DNA of 51,781 nucleotides from Geminicoccaceae bacterium (GTDB lineage: Bacteria; Pseudomonadota; Alphaproteobacteria; Geminicoccales; Geminicoccaceae). The notes below the pieces were generated by a model. The model made no database searches. It worked only from the letters and a program-made list of their open reading frames with translations, and had not been told where the DNA came from. Positions 43,723 to 51,781 of the stretch are shown here, one piece after another. Position 1 is the stretch's first letter. Each line of letters opens with the position of its first letter. Location: the NCBI GenBank assembly GCA_025062095.1, contig JANXAZ010000025.1, forward strand, positions 1-51,781, read 5' to 3'. The translations under genes and the position numbers were made by a program.

Positions 43723-44724
43723 GCCGTGCGGGCGGCGGACCTCGCCGACCGCCCCGGCGCGCTCTTCGCGAGGCCCAAGATCGGAAGCCGGCCGAAGCCG
43801 CGCGAGGCGGCGCGGTGGCGCGAACCTCCCTCGGCCTCGACGGCCGGGCTTCTCGCCTCGCGCCGAACAGCCCCGGACCGCTCGCCTTCGCGACGAACGA
43901 GCCGATTTCCCCGGCCGTGTGCGCTTTGCGCGAGCAGCATCCGAACACGGCCTTAGCTCCGGCTTCGCCGGCCCGGGCCGCGGCATCTTTTCTTCGATGG
44001 GGACACGGCTGGGTTCCGGTGCGGATGCGGGCAACGAGACCCGCCTCGAGCGTGCCGGAGCCGCTCCGCCTCGTGGCCGGACGGTGCGATGTCCCGATCC
44101 GCGACGCTCTCGCGGCCGCGCGCTCCGCTCCGACGACCGCGGATTCGGCCGCGCATGGTGGCGAGCGGCTCGTCGGCCCCGCTCGCGCGGGCTCGATCCG
44201 AAGACGCGCTGTCGAGCGGGCGAAAGGGCGCGATCGCTCGTTCTTCGCGGCTCGCACGCCTCGCCCGGCGCCGTCTTCGACCCGCTCTCGCGGTTGCGCT
44301 CGTCGGCCGTCCCGCACCCCCGCTCCCGCGGGGACGCGTCGGTGCGCGGCCGGAAAGTCGATGACCGTCGCCGTTCCGCGCGTCCGGCGTTCGAGCGCCG
44401 CCCTCGGCGCCGTACGCAATTTCCGCGCGCTCGTGCACGGCCGAGGGTTCGGCCGCCGAGGCCGTTTCCCTCCGCTGCGCGCGCGAGGCGCTCGCCCGGG
44501 ATCGCCGCCCGCGATCGGCGGGCGCGCGAGCCCGCCGCGAGCGGCGCGTTCGCCGTGATCCACGCCGGACGGACGGCCGCGGCCGAGCGCCGCGCCTTCG
44601 CTCGGTGCGCGACGAGGTGGGCGATCTGGCGCGCGTTCGGGGGAACGGGCACGATCGCCGAGGCCGGGGAGCGGTCGATCGCGCCTGTCCGCGCCCCTGT
44701 CGCGTCGGGAATTCGCTTCGCTCG
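43723..44724. other. 1002-base spacer without a recognisable gene
   Basis: Long frames are open on both strands, for example 43919-44728 on plus, but all translate to arginine/alanine/proline-rich sequence without domain, signal peptide or helix pattern, and they lack good ribosome sites. The region is dense in short inverted repeats. The start holds a possible terminator for the RtcB operon (see 43959-43993); the end must hold the SLC13 promoter. A small RNA cannot be excluded. Confidence 0.5.
43959..43993 (+). terminator. Possible terminator after the RtcB/HPF operon
   Basis: CCGGC-TTC-GCCGG (43959-43971) and the adjoining GC palindromes are followed by a T-rich tail (TCTTTTCTT, about 43986-43993). 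It is the only T-rich tail next to a GC stem in the spacer, 237 bases after the HPF stop. Confidence 0.35.
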
Positions 44725-46500
44725 ATGACCACCCCGCAGCTACTCCTGTTCCTGCTCCTGGCCGCTGCCCTCGCCCTGTTCGTGTGGGGCCGCTGGCGCC
44801 ACGACGTGGTCGCGCTCTCGGCGCTTTCGCTCGGCGTCCTTTTGGGCCTGGTTCCCGCGCGCGACGCCTTCGCCGGCTTCGCCGACCCGGCGGTGATCAC
44901 GGTCGCCTGTGTGCTCGTGCTTTCGCGTGCGATCCGCGATTCCGGGCTGCTCGACCGGCTCTTGGAACCCTTTTCGACGCGCATCGCCACGACCACGCGC
45001 CAGGTCCTGGTGCTCGGCGGGCTCACCGGCTTTCTCTCGATGTTCATGAACAACGTGGGCGCAGTGGCCCTCGTCATGCCGGCGGCCATTCGCCTCGCCC
45101 GCCGCACCGGGACCTCGCCCGCGCATCTGCTCATGCCCTTGGCCGCCATGTCGCTCCTGGGCGGGCTCGTCACCCTCATCGGCACCCCGCCCAACCTCCT
45201 CGTCTCGGCCCTTCGGCGCGAGCAGGTCGGCTCCGATTACGCGATGTTCGACTTCGCCCCGATCGGCCTGCCATTGACTCTCACGGGGCTTCTCTATCTC
45301 GCCGTCGGCTGGCGCCTGTTGCCGCGTCGCCGAGGCGTCCACGACGACGAAGAGCCGCCTTTCCGGATCGAGGATTACATCGTCGAGGTGCGGGTGACCG
45401 AAGGTTCGCCCTTCCGCGGCCGCTCGATCGGCGACCTCGAAACCGCTCTGGAAGGGCGGCTGCGCGTTCTCGCCCTGCTGCGGCAGGACCGCCCGCGGAA
45501 CATCGCGACCGGCTTCCGCCGTCTGTTCCCGGGCGACGTGCTCCAGGTGGAGGTGGAGCCGGCGCAGTTGCGCGAGCTCCTGGCCAAGGCGGGCCTCGAG
45601 CTCGCCGGACGGGCGGGAAGCGAGAGCGCGAAAGGTCTGAGTGTCGTCGAGGCGGTGGTCACCGCGGGCTCGCCGCTCGTCGGTCGGACCGCCGCCGAGT
45701 TCGCGCTGCGCGAGCGCTACGGCATGAACCTGTTGGCGATCCGCCGCGGCGGCGACCCGCCGCAGGCCCGCCTCGCGCTCGTCCCCATCCAGGCCGGCGA
45801 CACGCTCATGCTCGAGGGACCGCCCGAGCGCATGATCGAACAGCTGGTCGAGCTCGGCTGCCTGCCGATCGTCGATCGCGGCTTGCGGCTGGAGCGGCCC
45901 GAAGTCGCCTGGCGCCCGGCTCTGCTCATGCTCGCCGCGGTGGCCCTCGTCACCTTCGGGCTTTTGCCCGCCGCCATCGCTTTCACCCTGGGCGTGCTCG
46001 CTCTCCTGTTGTCCGGAGCGATGAAGCCCGATGCCGCCTATCGGGCGATCGACTGGTCGGTGATCGTCCTGCTCGGTGCCTTCATGCCGGTGGCCGATGC
46101 GCTCGCCACCACCGGTGCCGCGGATCTCCTGGCCGGTCTTCTCGCCCGCGCGACCGCCGGGGCGGATCCGATCTGGGCCTTGGCCGTCGTTCTGCTCGCC
46201 ACCATGGCGATCACCCCGATCCTCAACAATGCCGCCACGGTTCTCCTCGTGGGTCCGGTCGCCGTCGCCTACGCCAAAGGCGCGGGGCTGAGCGTCGATC
46301 CTTTCCTCATGGCGGTGGCGATCGGCGCTTCCTGCGATTTCCTCACCCCGGTCGGCCACCAGTCGAACACGCTCGTGCTCGGGCCGGGCGGATACCGCTT
46401 CGGCGATTACGCCCGGCTCGGTTTTCCGCTCACCCTGCTCACCTTCGTCCTGTCGCTCGCGCTCTTGCCGCGGGTGTGGCCGTTGTCGCCGGCGAGCTGA
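44725..46500 (+). CDS. SLC13-family anion/sodium symporter with two RCK_C (TrkA_C) domains
   Basis: 591 residues. N-terminal and C-terminal membrane halves with the family's hairpin signatures (FLSMFMNNVGAVALVMPAA, IGTPPNLLVSAL in the first half; TPILNNAATVLLVGP and FLTPVGHQSNTLVLGPG in the second) flank two cytosolic RCK_C domains (about 210-290 and 300-385: EDYIVEVRVTEGSPFRGRSI and VVEAVVTAGSPLVGRT). Members carry dicarboxylates, sulfate or other anions. ATG 44725 begins at the first helix; no strong ribosome site. With sulfur-mobilising genes downstream, sulfate is a reasonable guess, not shown. Confidence 0.9.
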   Translation: MTTPQLLLFLLLAAALALFVWGRWRHDVVALSALSLGVLLGLVPARDAFAGFADPAVITVACVLVLSRAIRDSGLLDRLLEPFSTRIATTTRQVLVLGGLTGFLSMFMNNVGAVALVMPAAIRLARRTGTSPAHLLMPLAAMSLLGGLVTLIGTPPNLLVSALRREQVGSDYAMFDFAPIGLPLTLTGLLYLAVGWRLLPRRRGVHDDEEPPFRIEDYIVEVRVTEGSPFRGRSIGDLETALEGRLRVLALLRQDRPRNIATGFRRLFPGDVLQVEVEPAQLRELLAKAGLELAGRAGSESAKGLSVVEAVVTAGSPLVGRTAAEFALRERYGMNLLAIRRGGDPPQARLALVPIQAGDTLMLEGPPERMIEQLVELGCLPIVDRGLRLERPEVAWRPALLMLAAVALVTFGLLPAAIAFTLGVLALLLSGAMKPDAAYRAIDWSVIVLLGAFMPVADALATTGAADLLAGLLARATAGADPIWALAVVLLATMAITPILNNAATVLLVGPVAVAYAKGAGLSVDPFLMAVAIGASCDFLTPVGHQSNTLVLGPGGYRFGDYARLGFPLTLLTFVLSLALLPRVWPLSPAS

Positions 46501-46574
46501 GCCCGAAGAGCGGTTCCCCGCACCGAACGCCTCGCCTATATGCGCATGCCGAGGGCTGCGCGCGGGAGGGGAGG

Positions 46575-48191
46575 ATGCGCTTCGGGCCTGTACCGATCGC
46601 CGAGGCGGAAGGCGGGATCCTCGCCCACCGTCTGATCGCGGGCGACCTCGTGCTGGACAAGGGCGATCGGCTCGATCGCGCGCGGCTCGCCCGCCTCGCC
46701 GAACAGGGCATCGAGAAAGTCGTGGTGGCTCTCCTCGAGCCGGGCGACGTCGGCGAAGACGAGGCCGCGGCGCGGCTCGCGGCTTTGCTTTCGGGCCCCG
46801 GCATCCGCGCCGATCCGGCGTTCACCGGCCGCGTGAACCTGTTCGCCACCGCCTCGGGTGTGCTCGAGGTCGACGCCGCGCGCGTCGATCGCCTCAACGC
46901 GATCGACGAGCGGGTCACCCTGGCGACGCTGCCGCGTTTCGCCGCAGTACGGGCCGAAGAGATGATCGCCACCGTCAAGATCATTCCCTTCGCCGTTCCC
47001 GAGACGGTGCTCGCCGAATGCCTTCGGGTCGCAGCCGAAGCGCCGCTTCTGCGCCTGCGTCCTTACCGGGCCAAGGGCGTGCGGCTCGTCCAGACGGTGC
47101 TCCCGGGGCTCGCCGAGAAAGTTCTCGACAAGACGGTCAAGGTCACGGAAGCGCGGATCCGCGCGGTGGGCGGCACGCTTCTGTCGGAGAGCCGCTGTGC
47201 GCACGCGATCGACACGCTCGCCGAGGAGATCCGCCGCCAAAAGCGTGCCGGGTTCGACATCCTGCTCGTCGTCGGAGCTTCGGCGATCACCGACCGGCGC
47301 GACGTGTTGCCGGCCGCGATCGAAGCCGCCGGCGGCCGGATCGAGCAGTTCGGTATGCCGGTCGATCCCGGCAACCTCCTGCTCTTGGCCGAACTCGAAG
47401 GGCGTCCGGTGGTGGGCCTTCCCGGCTGTGCCCGCTCGCCCAAGCTCAACGGGTTCGATTGGGTGCTCGAGCGCCTCGCCGCCGATCTGCCGGTGCGCGC
47501 CTCCGATCTCCGGGCCATGGGCGTGGGGGGGCTGCTGATGGAGATCCCGAGCCGGCCGCAGCCGCGGGCCGAGCGCCCCCGCGCCCCGGGGCCGATGCGG
47601 CTCGCGGCGATCGTGCTCGCCGCTGGCCGCTCGAGCCGCATGGGCGAGGTCAACAAGCTCCTCGCTCCGCTCGAAGGCGAGCCCATGGTCCGCTACGCCG
47701 TCGAAGCGGCGCTTTCCGCCGGACTCGCGGAAGTCGTGGTCGTGACCGGCCACATGCGCGAGCGGGTGGAGGCCGCCCTCGCCGATCTGCCCGTGCGCTT
47801 CGTGTACAACCCGCGCTATGCCGAGGGGCTTTCGAGCTCGCTCAAAGCCGGCGTGTCCGCCCTTTCTCGCGAGGTGGACGGGGCTTTCGTGATCCTGGCC
47901 GACATGCCGCGGATCAGAGCCGAGCATCTGCGCGCGCTCGCCCGTGCTTTCGATCCAGGTGCGGGAAGAGGCATCGTCGTGCCGGTACACGGCGGCCGAC
48001 ACGGCAATCCGGTCTTGTGGGGGCGCGCTTTCTTCGCGACCTTCGAGGCGCTCGAAGGGGATACGGGGGCTCGGCACCTCATCGATCAGTATCCGGAAGC
48101 CGTGGCCGAGGTCGAGATGCCCGATGCCGCCGTCCTCCTCGACGTCGATACCCCGCAAGCCCTGCTCGCGCTCACGGGAGAAAGCGGGTGA
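46575..48191 (+). CDS. Molybdopterin-binding domain fused to a MobA/MocA-like nucleotidyltransferase
   Basis: 538 residues. Residues 1-330 resemble a MoeA/MogA-type molybdopterin-binding fold (GGILAHRLIAGDLVLDKGDRL, VVGASAITDRRDVLPAAIEAAG, VDPGNLLLLAELEGRPVVGLPGCARSP). Residues 341-538 are a nucleotidyltransferase with LAAIVLAAGRSSRMG, LADMPRI and GNPVLWG, as in molybdenum-cofactor CMP/GMP transferases. The fused layout is typical of alphaproteobacterial proteins that cytidylate molybdopterin for xanthine-oxidase-family enzymes. Start ATG 46575 lies within GGGAGGGGAGG. The stop overlaps the next GTG by four bases. Confidence 0.9.
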   Translation: MRFGPVPIAEAEGGILAHRLIAGDLVLDKGDRLDRARLARLAEQGIEKVVVALLEPGDVGEDEAAARLAALLSGPGIRADPAFTGRVNLFATASGVLEVDAARVDRLNAIDERVTLATLPRFAAVRAEEMIATVKIIPFAVPETVLAECLRVAAEAPLLRLRPYRAKGVRLVQTVLPGLAEKVLDKTVKVTEARIRAVGGTLLSESRCAHAIDTLAEEIRRQKRAGFDILLVVGASAITDRRDVLPAAIEAAGGRIEQFGMPVDPGNLLLLAELEGRPVVGLPGCARSPKLNGFDWVLERLAADLPVRASDLRAMGVGGLLMEIPSRPQPRAERPRAPGPMRLAAIVLAAGRSSRMGEVNKLLAPLEGEPMVRYAVEAALSAGLAEVVVVTGHMRERVEAALADLPVRFVYNPRYAEGLSSSLKAGVSALSREVDGAFVILADMPRIRAEHLRALARAFDPGAGRGIVVPVHGGRHGNPVLWGRAFFATFEALEGDTGARHLIDQYPEAVAEVEMPDAAVLLDVDTPQALLALTGESG

Positions 48192-49447
48192 GCGACGGCG
48201 GAAGAGGGACGCAGCGGGCGGCGACGAGGGCGGGTCTCGACGTCGCCGGTCTCAGGGGCGAATTCCCGATCTTCGCGGCGATGGGGCCGCGCTTTCATTA
48301 TCTCGACAACGCGGCGACCGGCCAGATCTGCCGAGCCGCGGCCGAAACCCTGGTCGACTTCGAGACGCGGGCGCGGGCCAACGTCAAGCGCGGGGTCTAT
48401 CGGCTCGCCGACGAAGCCACGCGCGCTTTCGAGGAGGCCCGGGCGCGCATCGCGGGCTACCTCGGCGCCCGCGAGGCGCGCGAGGTCGTGATCACGAGCG
48501 GGACGACGCACGCCCTCAACCTCGCCGCCCACACGCTCTGCGCACGCTTGCATCCGGGGGACGAGATCCTCCTCACCTGTGCCGAGCACCATTCCAACAT
48601 CGTCCCCTGGCAGCTCGCGGGCCGCCGCGCCGGAGCAGTGATCCGCGCCGTCCCGCTCGCCGAAGACGGCCGGCTCGACCTCGACCGATTGGAGGCTCTC
48701 GTCTCCCGTCGCACCAAGGTCGTCGCCGCGACCCACTGTTCGAACGTCACCGGCGCTCTGACCGATATCGGGCGGCTGGCGGAGGCGGCGCGGGCGGTGG
48801 GCGCGGTGCTCGTCGTCGACGGGGCCCAGCGAGCACCGCACGGACCCTTGGACGTCCAGGCCCTGGGCTGCGATCTCTATGCCTTCTCCGGCCACAAGGT
48901 CTTCGCCGCGACCGGCGCGGGGGCGCTGTGGATCCGCGGGGAACTCGCCGACGAGCTGCCACCCTTCATGGGTGGCGGGGAGATGATCCGGCGCGTGACC
49001 CTGGAGGCCTCCACCTTCGCGCCGCCGCCGCATCGCTTCGAGGCCGGCACCCCGCCCATCGGTCCGGCCCTCGCCCTGGGGGCCGCCGTGGCTTGGCTCG
49101 CCGGCCTCGACTGGCCGGCGATCCACGCCCACGAACAGCGTCTGCTCGAACGGCTGCTCGAAGGCCTGCGCACGATCCGCGGCCTGCGACTGCTGGGGCC
49201 CGCGGACACGCGGGCGCGCGCTCCGCTCGTCTCCTTTCTCGTCGAGGGCGTCCATCCGCACGATGTCTGCCAACTCCTCGACGCCTTCGGCGTGTGCACG
49301 CGCGGCGGCCATCATTGCGCCCAGCCCCTGCACGAGGCCCTGGGCGCGGAAGCGAGCGTGCGGGCGTCGATCGCACTCTACAACGACGACGCCGATATCG
49401 ACGCCCTCCTCGCGGGGCTTGAGGAAGTGGTGCGGAGGCTCGCGTGA
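48188..49447 (+). CDS. SufS/CsdA-like cysteine desulfurase
   Basis: 419 residues, fold type I PLP enzyme that moves sulfur from cysteine to an acceptor. YLDNAATGQICRAA, TSGTTHALNLAA, AEHHSNIVPWQ, the PLP lysine K237 (FSGHKVFAATGAGAL) and the persulfide loop Cys377 (RGGHHCAQPLHEA) are all present. In SufS-type enzymes this Cys receives the sulfur. GTG 48188 has GGGAG upstream. Coupled by a four-base overlap to the SufU-like gene, its likely acceptor. The neighbouring molybdenum-cofactor gene could also use the sulfur (XDH-type cofactor sulfuration). Confidence 0.93.
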   Translation: MSDGGRGTQRAATRAGLDVAGLRGEFPIFAAMGPRFHYLDNAATGQICRAAAETLVDFETRARANVKRGVYRLADEATRAFEEARARIAGYLGAREAREVVITSGTTHALNLAAHTLCARLHPGDEILLTCAEHHSNIVPWQLAGRRAGAVIRAVPLAEDGRLDLDRLEALVSRRTKVVAATHCSNVTGALTDIGRLAEAARAVGAVLVVDGAQRAPHGPLDVQALGCDLYAFSGHKVFAATGAGALWIRGELADELPPFMGGGEMIRRVTLEASTFAPPPHRFEAGTPPIGPALALGAAVAWLAGLDWPAIHAHEQRLLERLLEGLRTIRGLRLLGPADTRARAPLVSFLVEGVHPHDVCQLLDAFGVCTRGGHHCAQPLHEALGAEASVRASIALYNDDADIDALLAGLEEVVRRLA

Positions 49448-49881
49448 GTGCCGAGCTCTATCACCGCGCGATCGTCGAGACGGCGAAAGAGACCGCCGAG
49501 GCCGCGCGTCTTCCCGCACCGGACGTCACCGTCGAGGAGGACAACCCCTTGTGCGGGGACCGCATCGTCCTCGATCTGCTCTTCCGTGACGGCCGCGTGG
49601 CGGCGGTCGGCCACAAGACCCGAGGATGCCTCTTGACCCGGGCGGCGGCGGCCGTGCTCGCGCGTCGCGTTCCGGGCTGCGCGGCGAGCGATTTGTTCCG
49701 CGCGATCGCGAGCCTGCAGGATCTCCTCGAAGGCCGGGACGGATCGCCGTCGTGGCCCGAGCTCGCGATGTTCGCCCCCGTGCGCGCCGTGAAGAGCCGC
49801 CACGAGTGTGTCCTTCTACCGTTCCGCGCGCTCGAGCGGGCGCTCGCCTCGGTTCCGCCCGCGGCGGAGAGGAAGCCGTGA
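49444..49881 (+). CDS. SufU/IscU-like Fe-S scaffold or sulfur-acceptor protein
   Basis: 145 residues. The NifU/IscU N-terminal fold has the three SufU ligand cysteines plus Asp: C37 and D39 (NPLCGDRI), C62 (TRGCLLTRA) and C122 (SRHECVLLPF). In Gram-positives SufU binds zinc through these residues and accepts sulfur from SufS. Such a SufS-SufU pair outside a full suf operon is unusual for Proteobacteria. Both ends are coupled by four-base overlaps (GTG 49444, with GGAGG upstream). It has no NfuA-type domain. Confidence 0.88.
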   Translation: MSAELYHRAIVETAKETAEAARLPAPDVTVEEDNPLCGDRIVLDLLFRDGRVAAVGHKTRGCLLTRAAAAVLARRVPGCAASDLFRAIASLQDLLEGRDGSPSWPELAMFAPVRAVKSRHECVLLPFRALERALASVPPAAERKP

Positions 49882-51128
49882 GGCGCTGGACCGCCGACGC
49901 CTTGCGCGCCCTCGATGCCGAAGATCCTCTCTCGGCGTTCCGCGATCGGTTTCTCTTGCCTCGAGGCTGTGTGTATCTGAATGCGCACACCCTCGGCCCT
50001 CTCCCCGGGGACACGCCCGCGGCCCTCGCCCGGGTGATCGAGGAACGATGGGGCGAAGGGCTCGCGCGGGCATGCGAACGGCCGGGAGAGACGGCGCTCC
50101 TCGAGGAACTCGCAGAAGCGATCGCACGGCTCGTGGGCGCCGCACCGCACGAGATCGCCGTCGGCGGTTCGATCTCGGTCGACCTGTTCGAGCTTTCGGC
50201 CGCGGCCGTCGACCTGCGGCCGGGTCGATCGATCCTTCTCTCCGAGCGACGGAGCCTTCCGACCGCGCTTCGCGCGGTGCAGGGCTTGTGCGAACTCTCA
50301 AGGGGCGAGATCGAGCTCGTGCTCGTCGAGGAAGACGAGCCGCTCGCCGACAAGCTCGACGAACGCGTGGCTTGTCTCGTCGTGAGCCACGTCGACGATC
50401 GCACCGGCCGTCTGGTCGATCTTCAGGCTCTGTCCGCGGCTGCGCACGAGGTCGGCGCGCTTTTGCTCGTCGACCTCTCGCACTCCGTCGGGGCGATGCC
50501 GATCGAGCTGCAGGCTTGCCATGTCGATTTCGCCGTGGGCTGCGGCGACAAATATCTGTGCGGCGGGCCGGGGGCGCCGTCGTTCCTGTTCGTCGCCGAG
50601 CGGCATCTGGAACGCGTTCGCCTGCCCCTTCGGGGGCGGGTCGGCGACGCCGAACCCTTCTGCGTCGAGTCCGCTCGGCCCCCGGGGCCGGGGATCGGAC
50701 GGTTCGCGCTCGCCTCGCCCTCGCTTCTCGCCCTCGAGGCCTTGCGCTGCGGCGTCGCGGTCGTGGCCGAGGCCGATCTCCCGCTCGTGCGCGCGAAGGC
50801 GATGCGCTCGAGCGAGGCGTTCCGGGCCCTCGTGGGCGAACGCCTGGCCGGCTACGGCATCGAGCTCGCGAGCCCCGAAGACCCGCTCGCGCGCGGAGCG
50901 CACCTCGCCTTTTCCCATCCGCGCGCGGAAGCGATCGCCTCGGCGCTCGCCGAGCACGGGGTCAGAGGCGATTTCCGCCGCCCGGATCTGGTGCGCTTCG
51001 GCTTCGGACCGCTGTGGAACAGCTACGAGGAAGTGTGGATCGCGGCCGAGCGGTTCGCTGAGGTCGTGATCGAACGCGCTCTGGCATCGGGATTTCCGCC
51101 CGAAAGGCCCGAGCGCGCCCGATCCTAG
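49878..51128 (+). CDS. Kynureninase-like PLP-dependent protein with altered active site
   Basis: 416 residues. The overall match to kynureninase is clear: NAHTLGPLPGDTPAAL, SERRSLPTALRAVQGL, VVSHVDDRTGRLVDLQAL, VDLSHSVGAMPIELQACHVDFAVG, then the PLP lysine K225 in CGDKYLCGGPGAPSF, and RPDLVRFGFGPLWNSYEEVW. The Tyr before the PLP Lys in known enzymes is Asp224 here, and the Gly-Trp-Phe-Gly-His segment near the aromatic pocket reads GRVGD. Both changes make true L-kynurenine cleavage doubtful; a different substrate such as cysteine derivatives is possible. GTG 49878 overlaps the SufU-like stop (GTGA). No other tryptophan-pathway gene is in the window. Confidence 0.8.
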   Translation: MRRWTADALRALDAEDPLSAFRDRFLLPRGCVYLNAHTLGPLPGDTPAALARVIEERWGEGLARACERPGETALLEELAEAIARLVGAAPHEIAVGGSISVDLFELSAAAVDLRPGRSILLSERRSLPTALRAVQGLCELSRGEIELVLVEEDEPLADKLDERVACLVVSHVDDRTGRLVDLQALSAAAHEVGALLLVDLSHSVGAMPIELQACHVDFAVGCGDKYLCGGPGAPSFLFVAERHLERVRLPLRGRVGDAEPFCVESARPPGPGIGRFALASPSLLALEALRCGVAVVAEADLPLVRAKAMRSSEAFRALVGERLAGYGIELASPEDPLARGAHLAFSHPRAEAIASALAEHGVRGDFRRPDLVRFGFGPLWNSYEEVWIAAERFAEVVIERALASGFPPERPERARS

Positions 51129-51398
51129 GCTTCCCGAGAGGCTCTTCCGTTCGGCTCGCGAGCCTCCGATAGGCGCGAGAGACCGATCGCGACGGGACCC
51201 GGCGGCGGCCGACGGCGCCGTCTGTCACGATCCGGAGCCGCACGGCTCCCTTCTTCTGCCCGCCTCGGCCGGCTCCCGAGAGCGGAAGAGCCGCGGCCGT
51301 TCGCTGCCGAGGCGAACGTCGCGACGACGGGCCGAGCGTCGTGCGCGGCGAGGAACGCGCGCTCGATCGGCACCGTCCTCGGAGGTACGATCTCCGCT
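51129..51398. other. 270-base convergent spacer
   Basis: Between the kynureninase-like gene (plus) and the inositol-monophosphatase gene (minus), both ending here. No gene or T-rich terminator was seen; GC stretches such as GGCGGCGG are present without a clean stem. Confidence 0.35.
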
Positions 51399-51781
51399 TC
51401 ACGGCCCCGAGGGTCCCAGGGGCCGCATGCCGGAGCGGTACGCCTCGTAGGCTCCGAGCGTCGCCGCGAGGAGCGCCCGGTGAAGGGCGGGCGGGGCCGC
51501 CACGATCCCGGCGTGCGCGGGCTCGGGCCGATTGAGGCGGAGCGGCTCGCCGCGGGCGTCGGTGGCCACGGCTCCGGCCTCCTCGAGGAGGAGAAGAGCC
51601 GCGGCGATGTCCCAGTCGTTCGTCGTGCGCCAGCTGAGGTAGCCGTCGAAGCGCCCGGCTGCGACGAGCGCGAGCTTGTAGGCGAGCGAGCCCAGGCTCG
51701 CGAGCGCGACGCGGGGTAGAAGCGCCGCGAAGTTCCGCCTGCGACCCTCGAAGCGCGAGATGCAGATGCGGGCGCCTTCGA
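51399..51781 (-). CDS. Inositol-monophosphatase-family protein, C-terminal 126 residues (cut by window edge)
   Basis: Read on the minus strand from the right edge to a TGA at 51399-51401. The visible part includes SLGSLAYKLALVAAGRFDGYL, then WDIAAALLLLEEAGAVATD, which is the family's C-terminal metal-site motif (WDxAAGxLLxxEAGG). Members remove phosphate from inositol phosphates, histidinol phosphate or 3'-phosphoadenosine compounds (CysQ); the fragment does not decide. The N-terminal GDxxD/DPxDGT half lies outside the window. The end LGPSGP after the motif is short. Confidence 0.8.
   Translation of the reverse strand, partial: EGARICISRFEGRRRNFAALLPRVALASLGSLAYKLALVAAGRFDGYLSWRTTNDWDIAAALLLLEEAGAVATDARGEPLRLNRPEPAHAGIVAAPPALHRALLAATLGAYEAYRSGMRPLGPSGP

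Noticed and set aside
43919-44728. A 269-codon plus-strand frame in the 1-kb spacer
   Set aside because: Translation is Arg/Ala/Pro-rich with no domain or start signal, and it overlaps the SLC13 start; not supported as a gene.
51406-51781. A plus-strand open frame at the right edge
   Set aside because: The minus strand has the inositol-monophosphatase motif WDIAAALLLLEEAG; the plus frame is its shadow.
1-51781. Mobile elements, CRISPR arrays, tRNA/rRNA genes
   Set aside because: No transposase, integrase, terminal inverted repeats, regularly spaced repeats or tRNA-like cloverleaf with TTCGA loop was seen anywhere; codon use looks uniform across the window.

Overview
The window is a GC-rich (around 70 percent by eye), gene-dense chromosomal segment with many GTG starts and frequent 4-base stop/start overlaps. 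The gene families (EttA, MlaA/MlaC, TRAP transporter, fused molybdopterin-binding/nucleotidyltransferase protein, ArsR-methyltransferase ahead of metF-metH, SSS-type histidine kinase) point to a proteobacterium, most likely an alphaproteobacterium of the Rhodospirillales type. That placement is an inference from gene content. I saw no rRNA, tRNA, CRISPR array, insertion sequence or phage gene.

Layout. 1-1606 (minus): end of a cobalamin locus, with cobI and the N-terminal part of cobB. 2117-11478 (minus): a tightly coupled eight-gene run encoding two glycosyltransferases, two small CopD-like membrane proteins, two alkaline-phosphatase-superfamily enzymes, a Gfo/Idh oxidoreductase and an asparagine-synthase-type amidotransferase. 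It is probably a glycoconjugate synthesis and modification operon. 11679-15830: a CBS/DUF294 nucleotidyltransferase, a haloacetate-dehalogenase-type hydrolase, a cyclic-nucleotide-binding potassium channel and a lipoprotein. 15895-17577: ettA. 17771-23156 (plus): a signalling operon with a receiver protein, a membrane PAS/pseudokinase/DnaQ-exonuclease fusion, a tiny membrane protein and a CrbS-like transporter-kinase. 23157-24528 (minus): mlaA-mlaC. 24938-30372 (plus): methionine branch, ArsR-methyltransferase, metF, metH.

30414-35366: a GGDEF/EAL protein, a HerA-like ATPase and a ureohydrolase. 35689-40363 (minus): a TRAP uptake operon with an amidase and a 54-residue membrane protein, divergent from an SDR dehydrogenase. 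40406-43722 (plus): SDR, archease, RtcB RNA ligase and a ribosome-hibernation/cold-shock fusion. After a 1-kb spacer, 44725-51128 (plus) holds an SLC13 transporter, a molybdenum-cofactor fusion protein, a SufS-like desulfurase, a SufU-like scaffold and a kynureninase-like PLP protein. The right edge cuts an inositol-monophosphatase-family gene.

The most unusual content is (a) the degenerate-kinase/DnaQ exonuclease fusion in the CrbS-type operon, (b) the glycan operon with two phosphatase-superfamily proteins whose nucleophile and metal-ligand positions are altered in the same way, (c) the RNA-repair plus ribosome-hibernation operon, (d) a kynureninase-like protein coupled to Fe-S/sulfur genes, and (e) a hydrolase carrying the full residue set of fluoroacetate dehalogenases.
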